Assembly: GCF_018691265.1 (NCBI RefSeq)
Contig: NW_024881322.1
Coordinates: 17,246,607 to 17,310,606 of the forward strand
DNA from: Tyto alba
Lineage: Eukaryota > Chordata > Aves > Strigiformes > Tytonidae
Length of the DNA: 64,000 bases
Direction: 5' to 3'
Part shown: piece by piece, positions 1-13,565 of the stretch
How positions within the stretch are numbered: position 1 is the first letter of the stretch
How the letters are laid out: each line of letters opens with the position of its first letter
Program-made: the position numbers and the translations under genes
The notes under the pieces: generated by a model
What the model saw: the letters and a program-made list of their open reading frames with translations, nothing else
Told to the model about the DNA's origin: nothing
Database searches by the model: none

Positions 1-3000
1 AATACAGTATTGTGTTTTGGTTAGTTTAGCAGCCATTCTAAATAATGCACTGTGGGACAGAGGTTTAAAAATGGACAACAGAATTTGGTCTGGGTCTTCC
101 AATGTTTTAACTTACTAGCACTTCTTTCATATTATCAATTTTACATTTAGACCTACAGCAGTGCTTTTGTTGCAGTAAGAGGTGCCTGTCCAGACGCATA
201 CGTGCATATTTAAATGGAGCTGGCATAGCATAATGTTCTTTCAAAAAGAGGTGAATTTAACAGAACTTTTTTGTCTGCACAAATTAATTGAACAATTATG
301 AGAAGATTGATCTCTACTCTGTAATAATTACAGTTATATTTAATATAATTAGTACTCTATATTAGAATTGGTGTGAAATAGCATTATTCTCTTGCACAGA
401 TAAGGTTTAATTGTAACGCTAGGTTTGTCTGAGTAAACACTATCACTGCATGCCACTCCCAAGAGCATCTGTCTCTAGTAATGACTCTCAGGAGCAAGAC
501 CTTTGCAATTCTGATCTTCACAGAGATCATACTTAACTAACATCCTGTGAGAACTATAATCAAATCAATGGATTGCTTATTACCTGAGCTGTTTTACCTC
601 ATTTTATTATCACTCATAATGGAACTAGTAGTGTGAAAGATATATGAGAAAAGTAGTACACACTAGTGGGTTCTTCCAAACATTGTCTGAGCCTGCTGAT
701 GCATGAGTTTCTGAAGAAAAACTAATCTATTTCTGACAAAGAATTGCAGAACTTTTGCTCATTTTGCTCTCTCTAAAAAGAACTGTGAAAATTTTTGGAA
801 ACTGTAAGAAAAAGTGCCCATGCGTTAAATTAAAACAGGAAGTTCCCTGTCAATGGTACTCAGTTGAACCTTGTTTAGCATTAAAAACCCAGTAAATTTA
901 TTTTTTAAGATCAGATTATTGGAAATTGAATTGACAGGGCTAGACTCAAACAGAAACGATGCAATACCTGATTTAATGCTTCTGGTTTAATGCTTCTGAT
1001 TTAATGCTTCTATCAATCTTGCTGTCAGCCATTGTCTGGGAAGGTTTAGAATATGTTTATGAAAGCTGTAGTAATAATGACTGTAGAGAAACTGCAGTAA
1101 TCTCAGTTCTCAGTGTTCTTCAGAAGTGTAATTGTGGTAGGTAGAATGATTTTTCTAATTCTGAAACACATTTTCTGTTTCTGAAAAAAAATTTCTAAGC
1201 AAAGCTCAAGGAGTTGAGTAAATATTTGAGCCTTTGCTCTCACTGAGCTTAATGCTTCACTGCAAAATTTGAGACTGTAAATTATGTAGCTTTTCTTCCT
1301 TACCTCACTACTGATAATTCATGTTCAGGTCTCCTTGGGTGAAAGATAGATGAGATTCATCTTAAGTGGTTTCATACTTTACTAGCAGGAGGATGGACAG
1401 TGTTTATAAAGAGTCTTACCTAACTTTCTATAGCTGTCAGAGTGGAAAAAACCCATACAAAGTCTTCAACTGCTTAAGGAAACATGGAGAAAAAAAGGAA
1501 AAAGACCAGTGGTTTTCTGTCAGTGTGGCTGGGCAATTCAAATGAAGTGCTGCAAGGGATGAAGAAGAAGACAGCATACCCCTTTTCAAACAATGGCATT
1601 CTGCTCATGTCAGGAAAGAGACTGTCCATTTTCCAGAAGCAGTTCTGTGACAAGATGTACTCTGCAAGGGGTAGAGCCTCCTGTGACAGCCCCTAGGCTG
1701 TCTGAAATGCTGGAGTCACAAAAGCATACAGTGGAAAAACTCTGTCTGAAAGGTTTAAAATAGAATGCATTATAATTTTGGTTGGGTATGACACCTAAGA
1801 CTTTCATTAAACTGTTGTCAAAAACGTCTGGATGAAAGGGAGAAAGAGAGCTGATTCATGTTCAGCTAAAGAAATCAAGTGAAGGGTGGTGAAAGGGAAG
1901 AAAGAGCATATGAAAATTCTGTCTTTAATCTAAAGTATACATGGATTGGACAGACAACATATTTGTCTTTATCTGCATATTTCTAGTACCAGCTACAATA
2001 TAGACTAATTTCTTTCCCTTGGCAAACTTGTGCATCTCCTTGCTTCTGCTAATCCCAAGTGGGAAAACTTGGAGCAATATAGTTGTGTCAAGAAGGTTTG
2101 TTTCAGTGGCCAAGGAAGGAGTGTGTGATGTAGCACAAATGCTGCAAGCCAAAGGTGATAGTAGTGTGTGAGACTATGGTGACACACTAGAGCATATATT
2201 CAGTAGTTTACTGAGTTTCCATCTAAAGAAATTCTGTGAACACCTTCAAAGTACCACATGCTTTTGCATTGTATTTTTTCTCTACCTTATGGATAACCGT
2301 CTTCACATTTTCTGTTCTATTACAAACCCTTGGAGAATCATTTGTATGGTAATTTTTGTGAATTAAATATCCTGGGAGATAGATGAACATCATTAAATTA
2401 TTTTAACATTTAACATTCCTGTTGCCAAAAGTTGAAGGTTAATTTTACTCCTTTAATTTCTTATGGATTAATTTGCATTTTTGTTGTGGCCACAGGTGTC
2501 CAATTTATTCTTAGTTCTGTGGACATATGTTAATTTTGAGTCTTAGAAAATACACAGGTTGTAGTAAATTGGAAGTTCTTATATATGAAGATGGATTGAA
2601 AATCCAGAAAAAGTACTTAAAAATAATATTTTTAGCAATGACATTGACTGTTCTTACTATCTTGAAAGAGATTACTTTTGTTTATGAAGTTTAAGGTTCT
2701 GGCTTGGTCCACCATGATTATCATTTTCTGAGACGTCATCTCATCCTTTTTTGAAATTATTATTAGATTCAGCAAGACTGGATGGCTGAACTGTCAGGTC
2801 AAGAACTGGCTCTCACTCTACTCACTGTTAGATGATTTTTGACTTAAGAGGATTAAGTTTTCTCTTGTTTGTAACATTAAATTTTCTTTCATGAGCATGT
2901 GACTGTGGCAGCAGCCACATTTCTACTTCATATTTCATCTCCAGTTTTTCTATTAATCATATTATATTTCCAATTAAGTTCTACTTATGAATTTGTTTCA

Positions 3001-3880
3001 GTGTGGTTCTTAGGGGAATCGGTAAATGTGTTTTATAATTAAGTGCTCAAATATTAGAATTTAATAGTTCATAATTAGAGGGGTTTTAAATTAGAAATCT
3101 GTCTTCCTATACAATTTGAGGGGCTAAAATCTAATTTACATCTTCACCTTAAGGAAAATTCATACATGAACTAAACTAAAGCAGTAAAATGCATTTTTAA
3201 TTAAAGGGAGGAAACTGCTAATCAAGTGTAACTCAGGAACATAACCTAATAGTGAAGGTACTGTACAACATCATATAGTTTCTTTATGCTATATAATGAA
3301 ATACTGTGGTTTCAAAAATTAGATGAAGCATTACTTAAAGCAGTGAATTTCAGTTTGCCATATGAAGTGTCCCATGGCAGAAGTATTGCCATTATCTTCA
3401 GCATCACTGTAGAAATAAATATATACCTACTCAAGCACATGAATAAGGACTAATAATATTTGCATTGTTCAGTGGCATGTATGCTATCATCCAAATACCT
3501 AATACTAAAGGCATGTGTTTGTGTGTATGTATATGTATAACTATATGTAGTTATTTTCTGAGGTGCAAGGAGTCATAGTAACGTTGAGGGGTGGTTAGGG
3601 TTGTGTTCATAGTCAGAAATTCTGTTTTGTCCTCAGCCAAAAGATCACTGCAAGAAAAATGCTGATTTTGTGGGAAAACCACCACAAGTTCTACATGGAA
3701 TATTGACTAGGAACAGGTATTGAACTGAAGCTCCAGAGCTGAAAGAATGATTTCCCTGTACCCGCTAAAAAGAGAGCATCCTAAGTTCAAACCAGTATTA
3801 ACAGAGCTGGTTTAAGATGTAAGCAAAACAGGCAACTGCCTACAGTGATATATTGATGGGATTGGCCTTTAGAAAGACAC
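1..3880. other. Unique A/T-rich non-coding DNA
   Basis: No gene, RNA gene or recognisable mobile element is visible. Open frames are short (75 codons or fewer) and their translations look random. The stretch near 2880-3240 has many TAATTA/ATTAA-type motifs and few homopolymers, which can mark conserved non-coding DNA, but nothing here proves it. A short three-unit tandem repeat at 971-1012 is listed separately. Confidence 0.6.
971..1012. repeat. Three tandem 14-bp units
   Basis: Three consecutive 14-bp units share the core TTTAATGCTTCT, starting at 971, 985 and 999. Only the first and last bases of the unit vary. It is a minor local duplication, probably from replication slippage. Confidence 0.85.
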
Positions 3881-4796
3881 TTGTGACATTTTTGTGCCTG
3901 ACCTCAGCTTGGCTCTGCAGAAACAGCACCACAAAGATCCCAGATTACCTGTACATTACTGGACACAGAAGCTTTTCCCAATTCAGGTCTCCGGTGTATC
4001 ACTGAAGTAAGTCTAGACACTGCCTGAAGCACCCTCTCCGAGTTACTGATGACCCTGAGAGCAAATAAGCATCAGAAACAAGCTCCTTGGTTATGTGCCC
4101 CAGGCAGAGGTAGGCCTTGTCCCTGACTGCATATCTTGCTCTAGCTAACCTGCTTGTGCTTCCCCGCATAACTGCTGTGTGGAAGGGTGCACAGAAAAGG
4201 GCTGCCATGGCGGGGAGAATGGGGTTCCTGAAGGCTAGTTCTTCCTTTCTGCCTTGCATCTCCTTCACGAGGGCAGTGGTGCAGCATTGCCTTATGATCA
4301 AGATGATGTGGCAAGTACACAATGGCAGAGAGAGGTCTGGAGCAAGCCCTGTGTGTAGGGACACACTTGGTTATTTAGGCAGAGGAGTGTGTTTGGTTTG
4401 GTCAGCCTGAGGTGCAGAGATAGACATCCTGGGGAAGCCATCCGGCCACCTACTCGGTATAGCCTGAGCTACTCGGAAAGTTGAGCCAGTCCTGAGATTA
4501 ACTCATGTCCCCTGGGAACCTGGCACAGCAGGGACTTAGAAGGTTTCTTGGCAAGTGGGTTTGACTTAAACTGTGGTTAAACCTGCCAAGAGAGAACTCA
4601 TCAAAGTCTTAAGGGTTTTGTAGGACATGAACTGACTTTCCACAGTGGTAAAGTTTCTCTACTGTGACTAATAGCAAGAACTGTTAATTTTTTTCATTAT
4701 TTTAGCACAGTTAAAGGTTTGTACAAGAAGCATCTCACAGAATGGTGTTTACTTTGGAAATCTGATGCCACTATTTGCCTTTATTTCCTTATCCTC
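3881..4796. other. Unassigned, more G/C-rich block upstream of an LTR
   Basis: Base composition rises clearly above the flanks from about 3890 to 4560. Two open frames overlap here on opposite strands: about 121 codons on the minus strand (3999-4364) and 97 codons on the plus strand (4117-4410). Neither translation resembles a family I recognise, and their mutual overlap argues that at most one could be real. The block could be an old retroelement fragment or single-copy sequence. It ends about 240 bp before the LTR at 4797, and I see no sign that it is retroviral internal sequence. Confidence 0.4.
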
Positions 4797-4982
4797 TGTC
4801 CTGGTTCGTGCTGGAATAGAGTTCATGTTCGTTTTGGTAGCTGGAGGAGTGCTGAAGCACACTGAGATTCCAGAGGTTCTCTAGGTCTGAGAGCCCTTGC
4901 CTGTGTGGGGGGCGGGGGGAGCACAGCTGGAGGGCTGGGCCCAGATTGGCCGATATTCCATGTCATGTGACATCATGCTCAC

Positions 4983-4989
4983 TATATGA
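4983..4989 (+). promoter_or_regulatory. TATA-like box in the plus-strand LTR
   Basis: TATATGA lies after a GTGACATCATGCTC stretch, at the position where this LTR class carries its TATA box. It is one base away from a good TATATAA. Activity is an inference. Confidence 0.5.
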
Positions 4990-5157
4990 AGGCAGGAGTG
5001 GGCCGGGAGGGGCTCTCACTTCCGGGAGTGTGGCCGTGGGGCCTTTGTGTTGGGGATCGCTGGCCGGGAGCAGGCGGGTGTTGGTCGGCGGGAGGTGAGC
5101 AGCTGTATGGTACATCACCTGCTGATACTGCTGTCAGCGTATTGTTCTGTCACTGTT

Positions 5158-5163
5158 ATTAAA
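5158..5163 (+). terminator. Polyadenylation signal in the plus-strand LTR
   Basis: ATTAAA, the commonest variant of AATAAA, lies in the ATTAAACTG context usual for this LTR class, about 170 bp downstream of the TATA-like box. Confidence 0.6.
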
Positions 5164-5333
5164 CTGTTTTTATCTCAACCCGCGAGTCTCCCTTTGCCCC
5201 TCGATTCCCTCCCCATTCCCAAGCAGGGGGAGGGTGGGTGAGCGACTGCGGGGCGTTTAGCTGCTGACCAGGCTCAAACCACGACAGTCCTCTAATGACA
5301 CTCTTAGTGCCTCTCTAATTTTAATCATTTTAG

Positions 5334-5399
5334 TTGTGGTTTGCTCAGTAGTGGCTGATGACCCAAGAAGGAAGTCCTCACAAGCATCAACAGAAGCTG
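5334..5399 (+). other. Weak candidate exon bounded by splice-like sites
   Basis: A pyrimidine/A/T-rich tract ending TTTTAG is followed by 66 bp and then GTATGT, a good donor. One of the three frames is open through the whole segment, and 66 is divisible by three. The predicted peptide is polar and includes ADDPRRKSSQASTEA. I do not recognise it. Acceptor- and donor-like pairs this close arise often by chance, and no neighbouring exon was found. It lies 47 bp downstream of the solo LTR. The segment could be a chance match, a non-conserved alternative exon or an exon of an unrecognised gene. Confidence 0.15.
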
Positions 5400-8300
5400 G
5401 TATGTTCATGAAGTTTGTCTTCTTTCTCATATCTTGTTGACATATTGAGGGTAAACCATTCATATCACTTTAAACACTTGGGTGATTTAAGAAACTTTTG
5501 GGTTTGCCACCTTTATGTTACACAAGTTATACGTCTCTAATTGCAATTATACTAGGAGATACGATTTTGCCTCATATTAAGCTGCATCATGTTGTGAAAG
5601 AAGTGGAAAATGGACTAAATGTAAGTGGTAAAGTGAGACACAGTGTCTGCTGAAACCAGTCTTTATTAATTACTTTGTTGATGGTGGTTTCGGTTGGTTT
5701 TGACATTATGTAATCTGACATCACTGTGTGTTTCTATTCTTGAGGCAGGGGAATTAACAAGATCCTTATTTAAAATTGTATTTTTGCTTTTTGACTAGTT
5801 GAATTCACATTTTACACTGAATTATAAGTTGAAAAACTCAGTAGTGATTGATGCTGTTAGTTGGCAAGATGACCAGCTGCTACACATACCACAATGGTAC
5901 AGATCACAGACTATAATAAAAAATTACTTATGTATTATGCCCTTCATTAATATTTCAGGATTCAGACAGTAAAAGGAACAACTTAACTCAGTATAAGTTA
6001 GAATACTGTTTAATAAGATTTTGCGAGGTGACAAGATTAATGTCAATAAAGTTTTTTCATTGACAGGAAAATAGTGTTAACATTAGTAACTCACTTGTTT
6101 TGTTAGAAGTATAGCATTTGTTTTACAGCTATCCACAATAACAAGGTTAAACTGAAAAAACGAACAGACTATAAACAAGGTCAGGCCTATAAAAAAGTAA
6201 AACATGAATCTGTTTTGCTAGGCTAAAATCTTACTAGAATGAATATTCTTACTGATCAGAATGAAGGTGATGAACGCTATAAAGCTATTCAAGCATAATA
6301 ATTCAACTTTAGTGTCTCTCCATTCCAGGAAGTGGCTATTTCTTTTTTTTATACTCTCAAACAATGAATTTGAAACTCAGCTAATTAAGCTTCAAGTTTG
6401 CTGTGTTTTGCAGTCTTCTTGATTCTGAAAATAATACATGTAACAATTTAATTTCTCAGGTTTTAAGTCACAAATGGCTTGGTGCAGGGTTTCTTGAAGG
6501 TATATTAAACAAAGTCTATATTCAAGAAAACAATACATCTGCTATGCTTGGGTAAACGTTTCCCCTTCCGAATATATTTGGCTTCATTAGGATGACACAG
6601 AGACATGAATATGGTATATTTGGTTCCTGTGAGGTTGCTCAAACAAAGCGAAGGACTTTTCTAGGTTATAGTAATACATATGATGATGATAATATGGCAC
6701 TGTTGTAGTTGCTCTGATAATATTTTAATGAAGACACAAATAAGGTTTGTATCAATTCAAGAAAGAATATTATCTAAATTAATCCACTTCATATAGTGTA
6801 CTCTAAAAATATGCACAAGAGTAGTTATGTGTATTTTATGCATGTGTTATGATCAAAACATGTTACATATAAAAGTTTATGGGGAAATACTTAGAAACTC
6901 GGAATTTTTCATATGTCCCAAAGTGTAATGGCATATTGAGTCACCACTTTTCATGTATGTATAATACAAAGAATATGTTCAATACTAGCATTCATAAATT
7001 CTGTGTCAGACTACATGCACATATTCACACAAACAACATATTTGGGACAAGGCTGTGGCGTAACAAGAACCTTTGTGATTGATGGCTTCCCATTCTAAAT
7101 TGTTTTGTGTTCATATGCAGACAATACAGTCTACATTGCCCACAGTCCTGCTGAATTTCCTGACTACCAGTCTCTATGGTGTTCCTGTCTCTGTGAATAT
7201 TTAATTAATTATGGAAGGAAGAGCAACTAAAACTGCAGAAATAGAAGAGCAAATAACTCATAAACTGGTGGTAGTAAAGCATGCTGTCTATATTTTTCAG
7301 GGAAGGGACTTTTATTTTTGATTTTCACTTCTGAGATGTGTGGAGCATTTGGCTAGAAATTCCTAGATTCATATGTAGAAATAGTCCTTTCATATGAAGA
7401 ACAAAATATAGCTAAAACAATGGGAGGAAATGTCGCTCTCAGTATTTTCTTGTTTTGGCTCTTGCTTATTTTGGATAAGCAATTTAAAAAAGCAGGACAT
7501 ATATTCTTATCTGTGAAAGTAAATGTTGGACACAACTAAGCACATAATATCAAATTTTATTTCCACTGTAAGTGTTCAGTCATCCCTGAACTCTGTTACA
7601 AGTTTATCTAAGGCATAATCTTGCCTGTAGCTAACATAATTGTTAAATACCACCTTAGAATGTAAGTCTCAGGCAGAAAATATTTAATGACTTGGCCTGA
7701 TATTTGTACATCTGCATGGTTGCATATTATGTGACCCAAAACAGACAATACTTTTTCCTGCACATCTGGAATGTGCAGATTAAAAGTAGTTAAGGGTTTG
7801 TAGTCTATAGGTATCTAAGAAGTTGGATTTGTTTGTGTGAGTATTCTAGTTAAGAGCCATAGCTGCAGCTCATTCTTTGATTGGAGCATGTCCCTTTTAA
7901 GTTAAGGGACTCCAATGTGAAATATTGAGTGCAAACTGATAACTGCATGCAATACGTATGTATGCATGTGTACACACATACATTCTGTCCCCTTCACCAT
8001 CCACAAAGGCTGCAGAACATATGTGCACAAGCAGTCCTATGGATGTCACTTGGGCTGGTCATCTAAGCATGGTCCATATGGTCTAATGTAGAGACGTGTA
8101 GTTTTGTGTGTACTGTCACTGTGCTCTGTGATGAAGAAAACAAGCATTACAGTAATTCTGAATATTCAAGATTCTTGCTGCCTTGTTAATAGATGCTGAT
8201 TCCCTTTATGGTTTTGTACGTGCATTTCAAGATTCTACTGTCCTATAGGAATAACAACAGAAGAGAATGTATCAGTCCCTTTGAGTCCTCAAGTGGAAAT

Positions 8301-11300
8301 TGTGTGTACTTATGGATTCTAATGAACAGTATATTATTGAAGAAATCCTTTATTCTCTGTGCAGAAAATCTGAAGAGATTTGTGATGGTATTTGGGAAAT
8401 GTGCAAGGCTTTCTGTGGTAGGAAGAATACCAGATGACTCGCTTCACATGTCTACTGAGTTTTGAGAAGTCTAATTTTAGCTCCTCAAAGATAGAATCAA
8501 AGCTCCTGAAAAATTCTAATCATGGCTGTCAGATTGATGTTTGCTTGAAACAAACACCAGCAGTAAACATGGCCTGCAAGATTTATTCAGGGAATAAAGC
8601 ATAACATTTACACAGAAAGAGGACAGCATTAGAATGAAGAGAGATGATCAGAGCTGACCTTTGGCAAGAAGTACAACTTTCTAAGTATGAATGCCCCAGT
8701 CAAATACATTAATTTCCAGAACAGTTAATTCCTCATGAAAGAGAAGGTCAGACAGAGAGCATATGTAGGACTATTTTGAGTTTAATTTATTTTATTGTAT
8801 TAAATAAAAATGCCAGATTGCATTTTACCAAACACACTTTAAGGAAATAATTGCGTGAGTGATAAAAAATATTTTAGAAGTATACTGGTAAGGAACTGTC
8901 ACTGGAAGAAGAGGAATTCCTTTGACTGAACTGGAGGTCCTTGATTCAAGAAATCTGATTTTTCAAAGTCTTCTTTGGACTTTGGGTTAGTGTCTTTGGG
9001 CAGATGTCTTCTTCCTCTGTTTTAGCTGTGTGAAATAGGAATGGCAATGAAGCTTTTTATTGCTATTACTGTGTTTGTAAGTTATTTAGACTATTTGGGG
9101 TGTTCAAAAATTTCTCTGCAGTTATTCTGATTTTGTGTTTTGTTGCTTTTTTTTAATGGTCAGAGCTGATCTACAGAGAAGGCAGGCTTTTCATCTTTCA
9201 AATCTGTACTGAGGATTGTAATTTATGCTCCAAATGAAAATGGCATTGCTACAAATGTGATCATTGTCTCACATGAAATGGCTTTGCTATAGTGTGACAC
9301 AGTGACATTAGTGTGAGCCAATCAGCTTGCCAGATTGCTATTAGTTTGTAATAAACATTTAGAAAAATGAAGCATCATTAAAGGAAATCAGCTGTTTCAT
9401 GTAGCTGTTGCATATTTATAGACACTCTGCTTACATGAATTAATTAGTCCCTGATTGGGGGAAGCACACTGTATCTCCACCTCTTGGCATCTTTCCATTC
9501 TGTTTCTTCTTTTGCTATTCTCGACTGTACTGGCATCTGCAAGATAAAATGAATAATTTTAAAACCACTTGGTATAGTACAAACAAAGAGATTGTAATAG
9601 AACATTAACATAGGTATTCCTCAGTACTTATGCACATCAGAAGACCATTATCTTATGAGAATCTTCTACTCCAGTAATATTATCTGTTAATTAAAGAACA
9701 AGCATTATGCAGGCTGTGTTATCCAGCCAAAAAAAGATTGCTTTGTTTTTTTGCTTCACCTTATCATTTTGGGCAGAATTGACTGCTGTTCAGTGATTAT
9801 ATAACCAGAAACTAGTCCGAGCAGCCAGATTGATGTTACATTAAATTAGTTATTTACTGCTGTGTCTTTAATATCATTCCAAACTCTTTTAAGATACTTG
9901 CCTAGATGAAAGTTGGCATTGAGAGTCTTCTTTAAATTAATATGTCAGTCCTAGATTCGTATTTGTCAAAACCTTCAGTTTTCTTGCTTGGTGCCAGCAA
10001 AATAACAGTCTGCTTTGTCAAAGGGTTACTAATAGCAGGAATTTAAGAAATACTTAAATATTCTTTAAGGGTATTTTTTATTTTTAAAATTTTCTACTTT
10101 TCCAAGCCATTGTGTACCTTTATGCATAAAGAAAATTGCAGAATGGATTAGATCAACTGATTAGAGTGGAGGTGAATACTTCTCAGGTAACAATTATGGT
10201 TTGTTCACAATAGTAGGCTTTACAGGTCTTTCTTCTTAAGGTATCCAAAATCTGGACCACAGAACAAGCAATTGAATTAATTATATAAAACGTAAATATG
10301 ATCAAAAAGCATGAATTGCAATTTGCAAGAGTCATTCCGCATAGCTGGAGATTATAGGAAGGCAGAAGGGAATTCACTTAACCTTAGCGTGTAAACCAAA
10401 ACATTTGTCATTAGCGTGTTAAGCAAAAGATAATGGTAAAACATAACTGAACTGTTGTTCAGAATCAGATGCTTTTGAGTGTCATTCTCCCACATTTCTG
10501 AAAGGTTCTTGTGACTAGGACATTCCTCAAGTAATTCAGAGTAATCACAAGAAAGGTTTTAATGAGTGTTAGCCATTGATGCGAGTTTGATCAAAGTTTG
10601 ATCAAAGAGATGATAATCAAGTGGGATTTCCAAGGAATAATAAACAGCAAACATTTTACAGTAGCATCGCATCATACAAGTTAGTGGATGTCTCCCTGAT
10701 GCACTTGTGGTCAAATATCAGTACAAATTCCTGACAGAACCACTGCTGGTCTTAAATCACAGTGGTAGAAAACCAGCTGCTGTTGGTTGAAATGGTCGTA
10801 TCAGCAGCATTTTATGACTGTCACTCAGTGCACACTGACATTGTTTAAAGCCACTGATTGTCCACCAACACCACAAGATAGTTAGGAGTGTGCAAATGAA
10901 TCTCTGCAGTCTGATTCAATATGTTGTAGATTTTAGATAGTGTCATAGCTATAGTTGGTGCTTCATGGTGTGCATTAAAAAAACAAAGCCCACCTTTTTA
11001 GAGTCCATATTCTAAATTAAAGAATCAGAGCATAATGGGTAATGAGAATTATTTTTTCTAGATGGAAGAGGAAAGCATGTGAATGGCAATTTCTAATAGT
11101 AATTTAATGCTTTTATCACCATCAGATTAATAATCAGTTATGTCAGTCTTTTCAGTAAATTAACATTCACTTGATAATTTTAACATTACAGTTTTATATA
11201 ATACTGAAATTTTACATTACATTTACATTTAACTTTGAAGTTGTTTATTAAAAAGGGATTTGTATTTTTAATAGAATGACAGCAACAACAAAGAAATCTG

Positions 11301-13520
11301 AAATCACTTTGATGTTACAACTAAGTATTCTTATGCAGGAGAGCTGTACTGCTGGGGCAATGGAGTAGGCCTGAGTAGGGAAATGAGCACCTCATCAAGA
11401 AAGGCATCTTTCTCACAGCTCCATGTCAGGTTGGTACGGAACAGAAGCTTTTGCACAGTGCCCGGATCATTAGGATGTGCAAACTATTCTCTGTTTCTGG
11501 GTTGTCAGTGAACAGTTTAATTTAAAACTAACCTCACCACTCCATATGCCAGATAGCTGGAGTAGGATTGGAGCTATATCTGGACAGTAGATGCCTTTTC
11601 CACAAAGTAACATGATAGTGCAGAGAGGTTCTTAGGCACAGTAGTATAGTGTGACATTTCTGCAAATCACAAAGCAGATTCTTAAATCAAACTTGTCGTT
11701 GATGATAACTTGCTATGTTAACAGATTAGATTTCAGCTACTCTTATGCTGTCTAATAAATGTCTTATTTTGTGCACTCACCTCTTCACCTACCCACAGGA
11801 TTATTATGGTACTCTAATAAAACATCAGGAGTCTGCAGTTTATTCCAGGAGGGATTTGGCTCCTATTTCCATCTCTTACTGCCAATCAGCAGCCTTACAT
11901 TGAAAGGTAATTAGATTATCCTCTAGGTCTCTTCCCAACTTCCACCGGGTGCATACAAATTCAAGGACTCAAGTTTCCTAAAGGACTGTGCTTCATAGAC
12001 TGTCAGGGCAAAGCTCTGAAAAGAAACTCTGAAACAAAAGATATTTCCTGTATAAAGTCTAGTTAAGTTTGTTTGTTTACTTGTAATTTCTGTTTCTAAG
12101 AGACATCTTTCCTGAAACATGACTAAAACAATGAAAATTATAGTTCCACTTTTGTGTATAGTTGATAACAAACATGCATATTTTATGAGTAGGAATAGCA
12201 TCTGACACCTAAATTGAAAACTGAGTTCCTCTTGGCTACTATAAGATCATCGGATGTACAAGACACTTTCACAGATATCTGTACAACCCACTTATCTTCA
12301 TTAATGATATGTAGTTATATGAGATAACAAAATTATATGTTCATTCAGAAGTATTTGTCAGTTTTACTGTGAATCTTGATGAAAAACAGTACCCAGCTAT
12401 CACCTCTTTCTTAGCTTCCTTGCCTATGTTTTGTTAAGCAGTAAAATCTTACTTCCCCCATAAAAGCGATGGATGTGAATCATGCACATAGAAAAAACTA
12501 TGCAGTAAGAACTTGTCATTTCTGTAAGTCACGTTCCTGACTACAAGTGCAGTTTAAAAGCATTGTTAGCAATCATTATTGTGTAATGATACAAGTTTAA
12601 ATGTAAAAACCTGTCTGTGAATGTCACAAAAACTTAGTTAAATTAGTATTCACTCTCCGTATAAAGGCATTTAAGAAGGTTTGACCACTGCTTAAATTAA
12701 GTTAGACATTGGGTCATTGGCATGTCACCTAAATTAGAAGTGATCTAAATTAATCTGTGTTAGAAGCTTGTATGGACTTAAAAGATCCAATTAAAACTCT
12801 TGCAACTTTTATTCCGAAGGCAAGGGCTTAGAATCAGAAAACAATTATTCCTTAAAGACCTATAATTAATCTTCCTCTTTCTCCTCAACACTTCTGAATT
12901 GTTCCTTTAAATTACATTTTTTTAAGTCATAAACTGGTCCATAGTGCATCCTTAAGCAGTCATCCTCCTACTTTCATTCCTTTGTTATTGGTTCTGGTAG
13001 TTTTGTAGATGTTTTAAAGTCATCTTCTTTTCAATATGTCTTTGATCTCTATTTTCAGTTTTGGCCATTCATTACTGGACATTTTGATTTTTAATCTCTC
13101 TCTTCTGTAAATCCCAGCAGCTTCTTGATGTTTTAGCCACTTTTTCCTTGTTCTATTTTCTTAACTAGGAATCATCTACTATGCAGAAAGTACTGGAAGA
13201 AACTTCCTAAGAGAATGATCTCTCCAGATACTTTTAGACATTTCTTATGTTTTACTCCTGACATTTCAGAATTTTGGAGAAATTAAATATTCCTAATGCT
13301 GTTATTTTTAAAAAGTTGTATAATTTTCTAAACTATTTTTTCTTTAGTTGTGAAGGCCATAGTAAAATGTATATAGAATTTTGATGGGAAACACATTTTC
13401 CATTAGAGAAAAGCTGAATTTGTTTTAAACAAAGTACAGAATGAACTAAATGGAATAGAAGGCGGCCCCATTCTTTTGAAATTCATATTTAGACAGGTGA
13501 TGTTAAAAATCTCGCTCTTT

Positions 13521-13565
13521 TTGGTTGGTTGGTGGGTTGGTTGTTTTTTTTTTTTTTTTTGTTTT
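13521..13565. repeat. GGTT/T-rich simple repeat
   Basis: Several TTGG units run into about 17 consecutive T residues at 13544-13560, followed by GTTTT. Confidence 0.9.

Larger units (their letters stand above)
4797..5286 (+). mobile_element. Solo LTR of an avian endogenous retrovirus
   Basis: This 490-bp unit starts TGTCCTGGTT and ends ACCACGACA, so it has the TG...CA termini of a retroviral LTR. Its order matches the common passerine LTR that opens with this motif. A U3 is followed by a TATA-like TATATGA at 4983-4989, a GGGATCGCTGGCCGGGAGC block, ATTAAA at 5158-5163, the phrase TTTATCTCAACCCGCGAG, a C-rich U5 and the terminal CTCAAACCACGACA. The flanks ATCCTC (4791-4796) and GTCCTC (5287-5292) form a 6-bp target duplication with one mismatch. 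No internal retroviral sequence is attached, so it is a solo LTR left by recombination between two LTRs. The identification is strong. The exact family is from memory and needs a repeat-library search. Confidence 0.9.
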
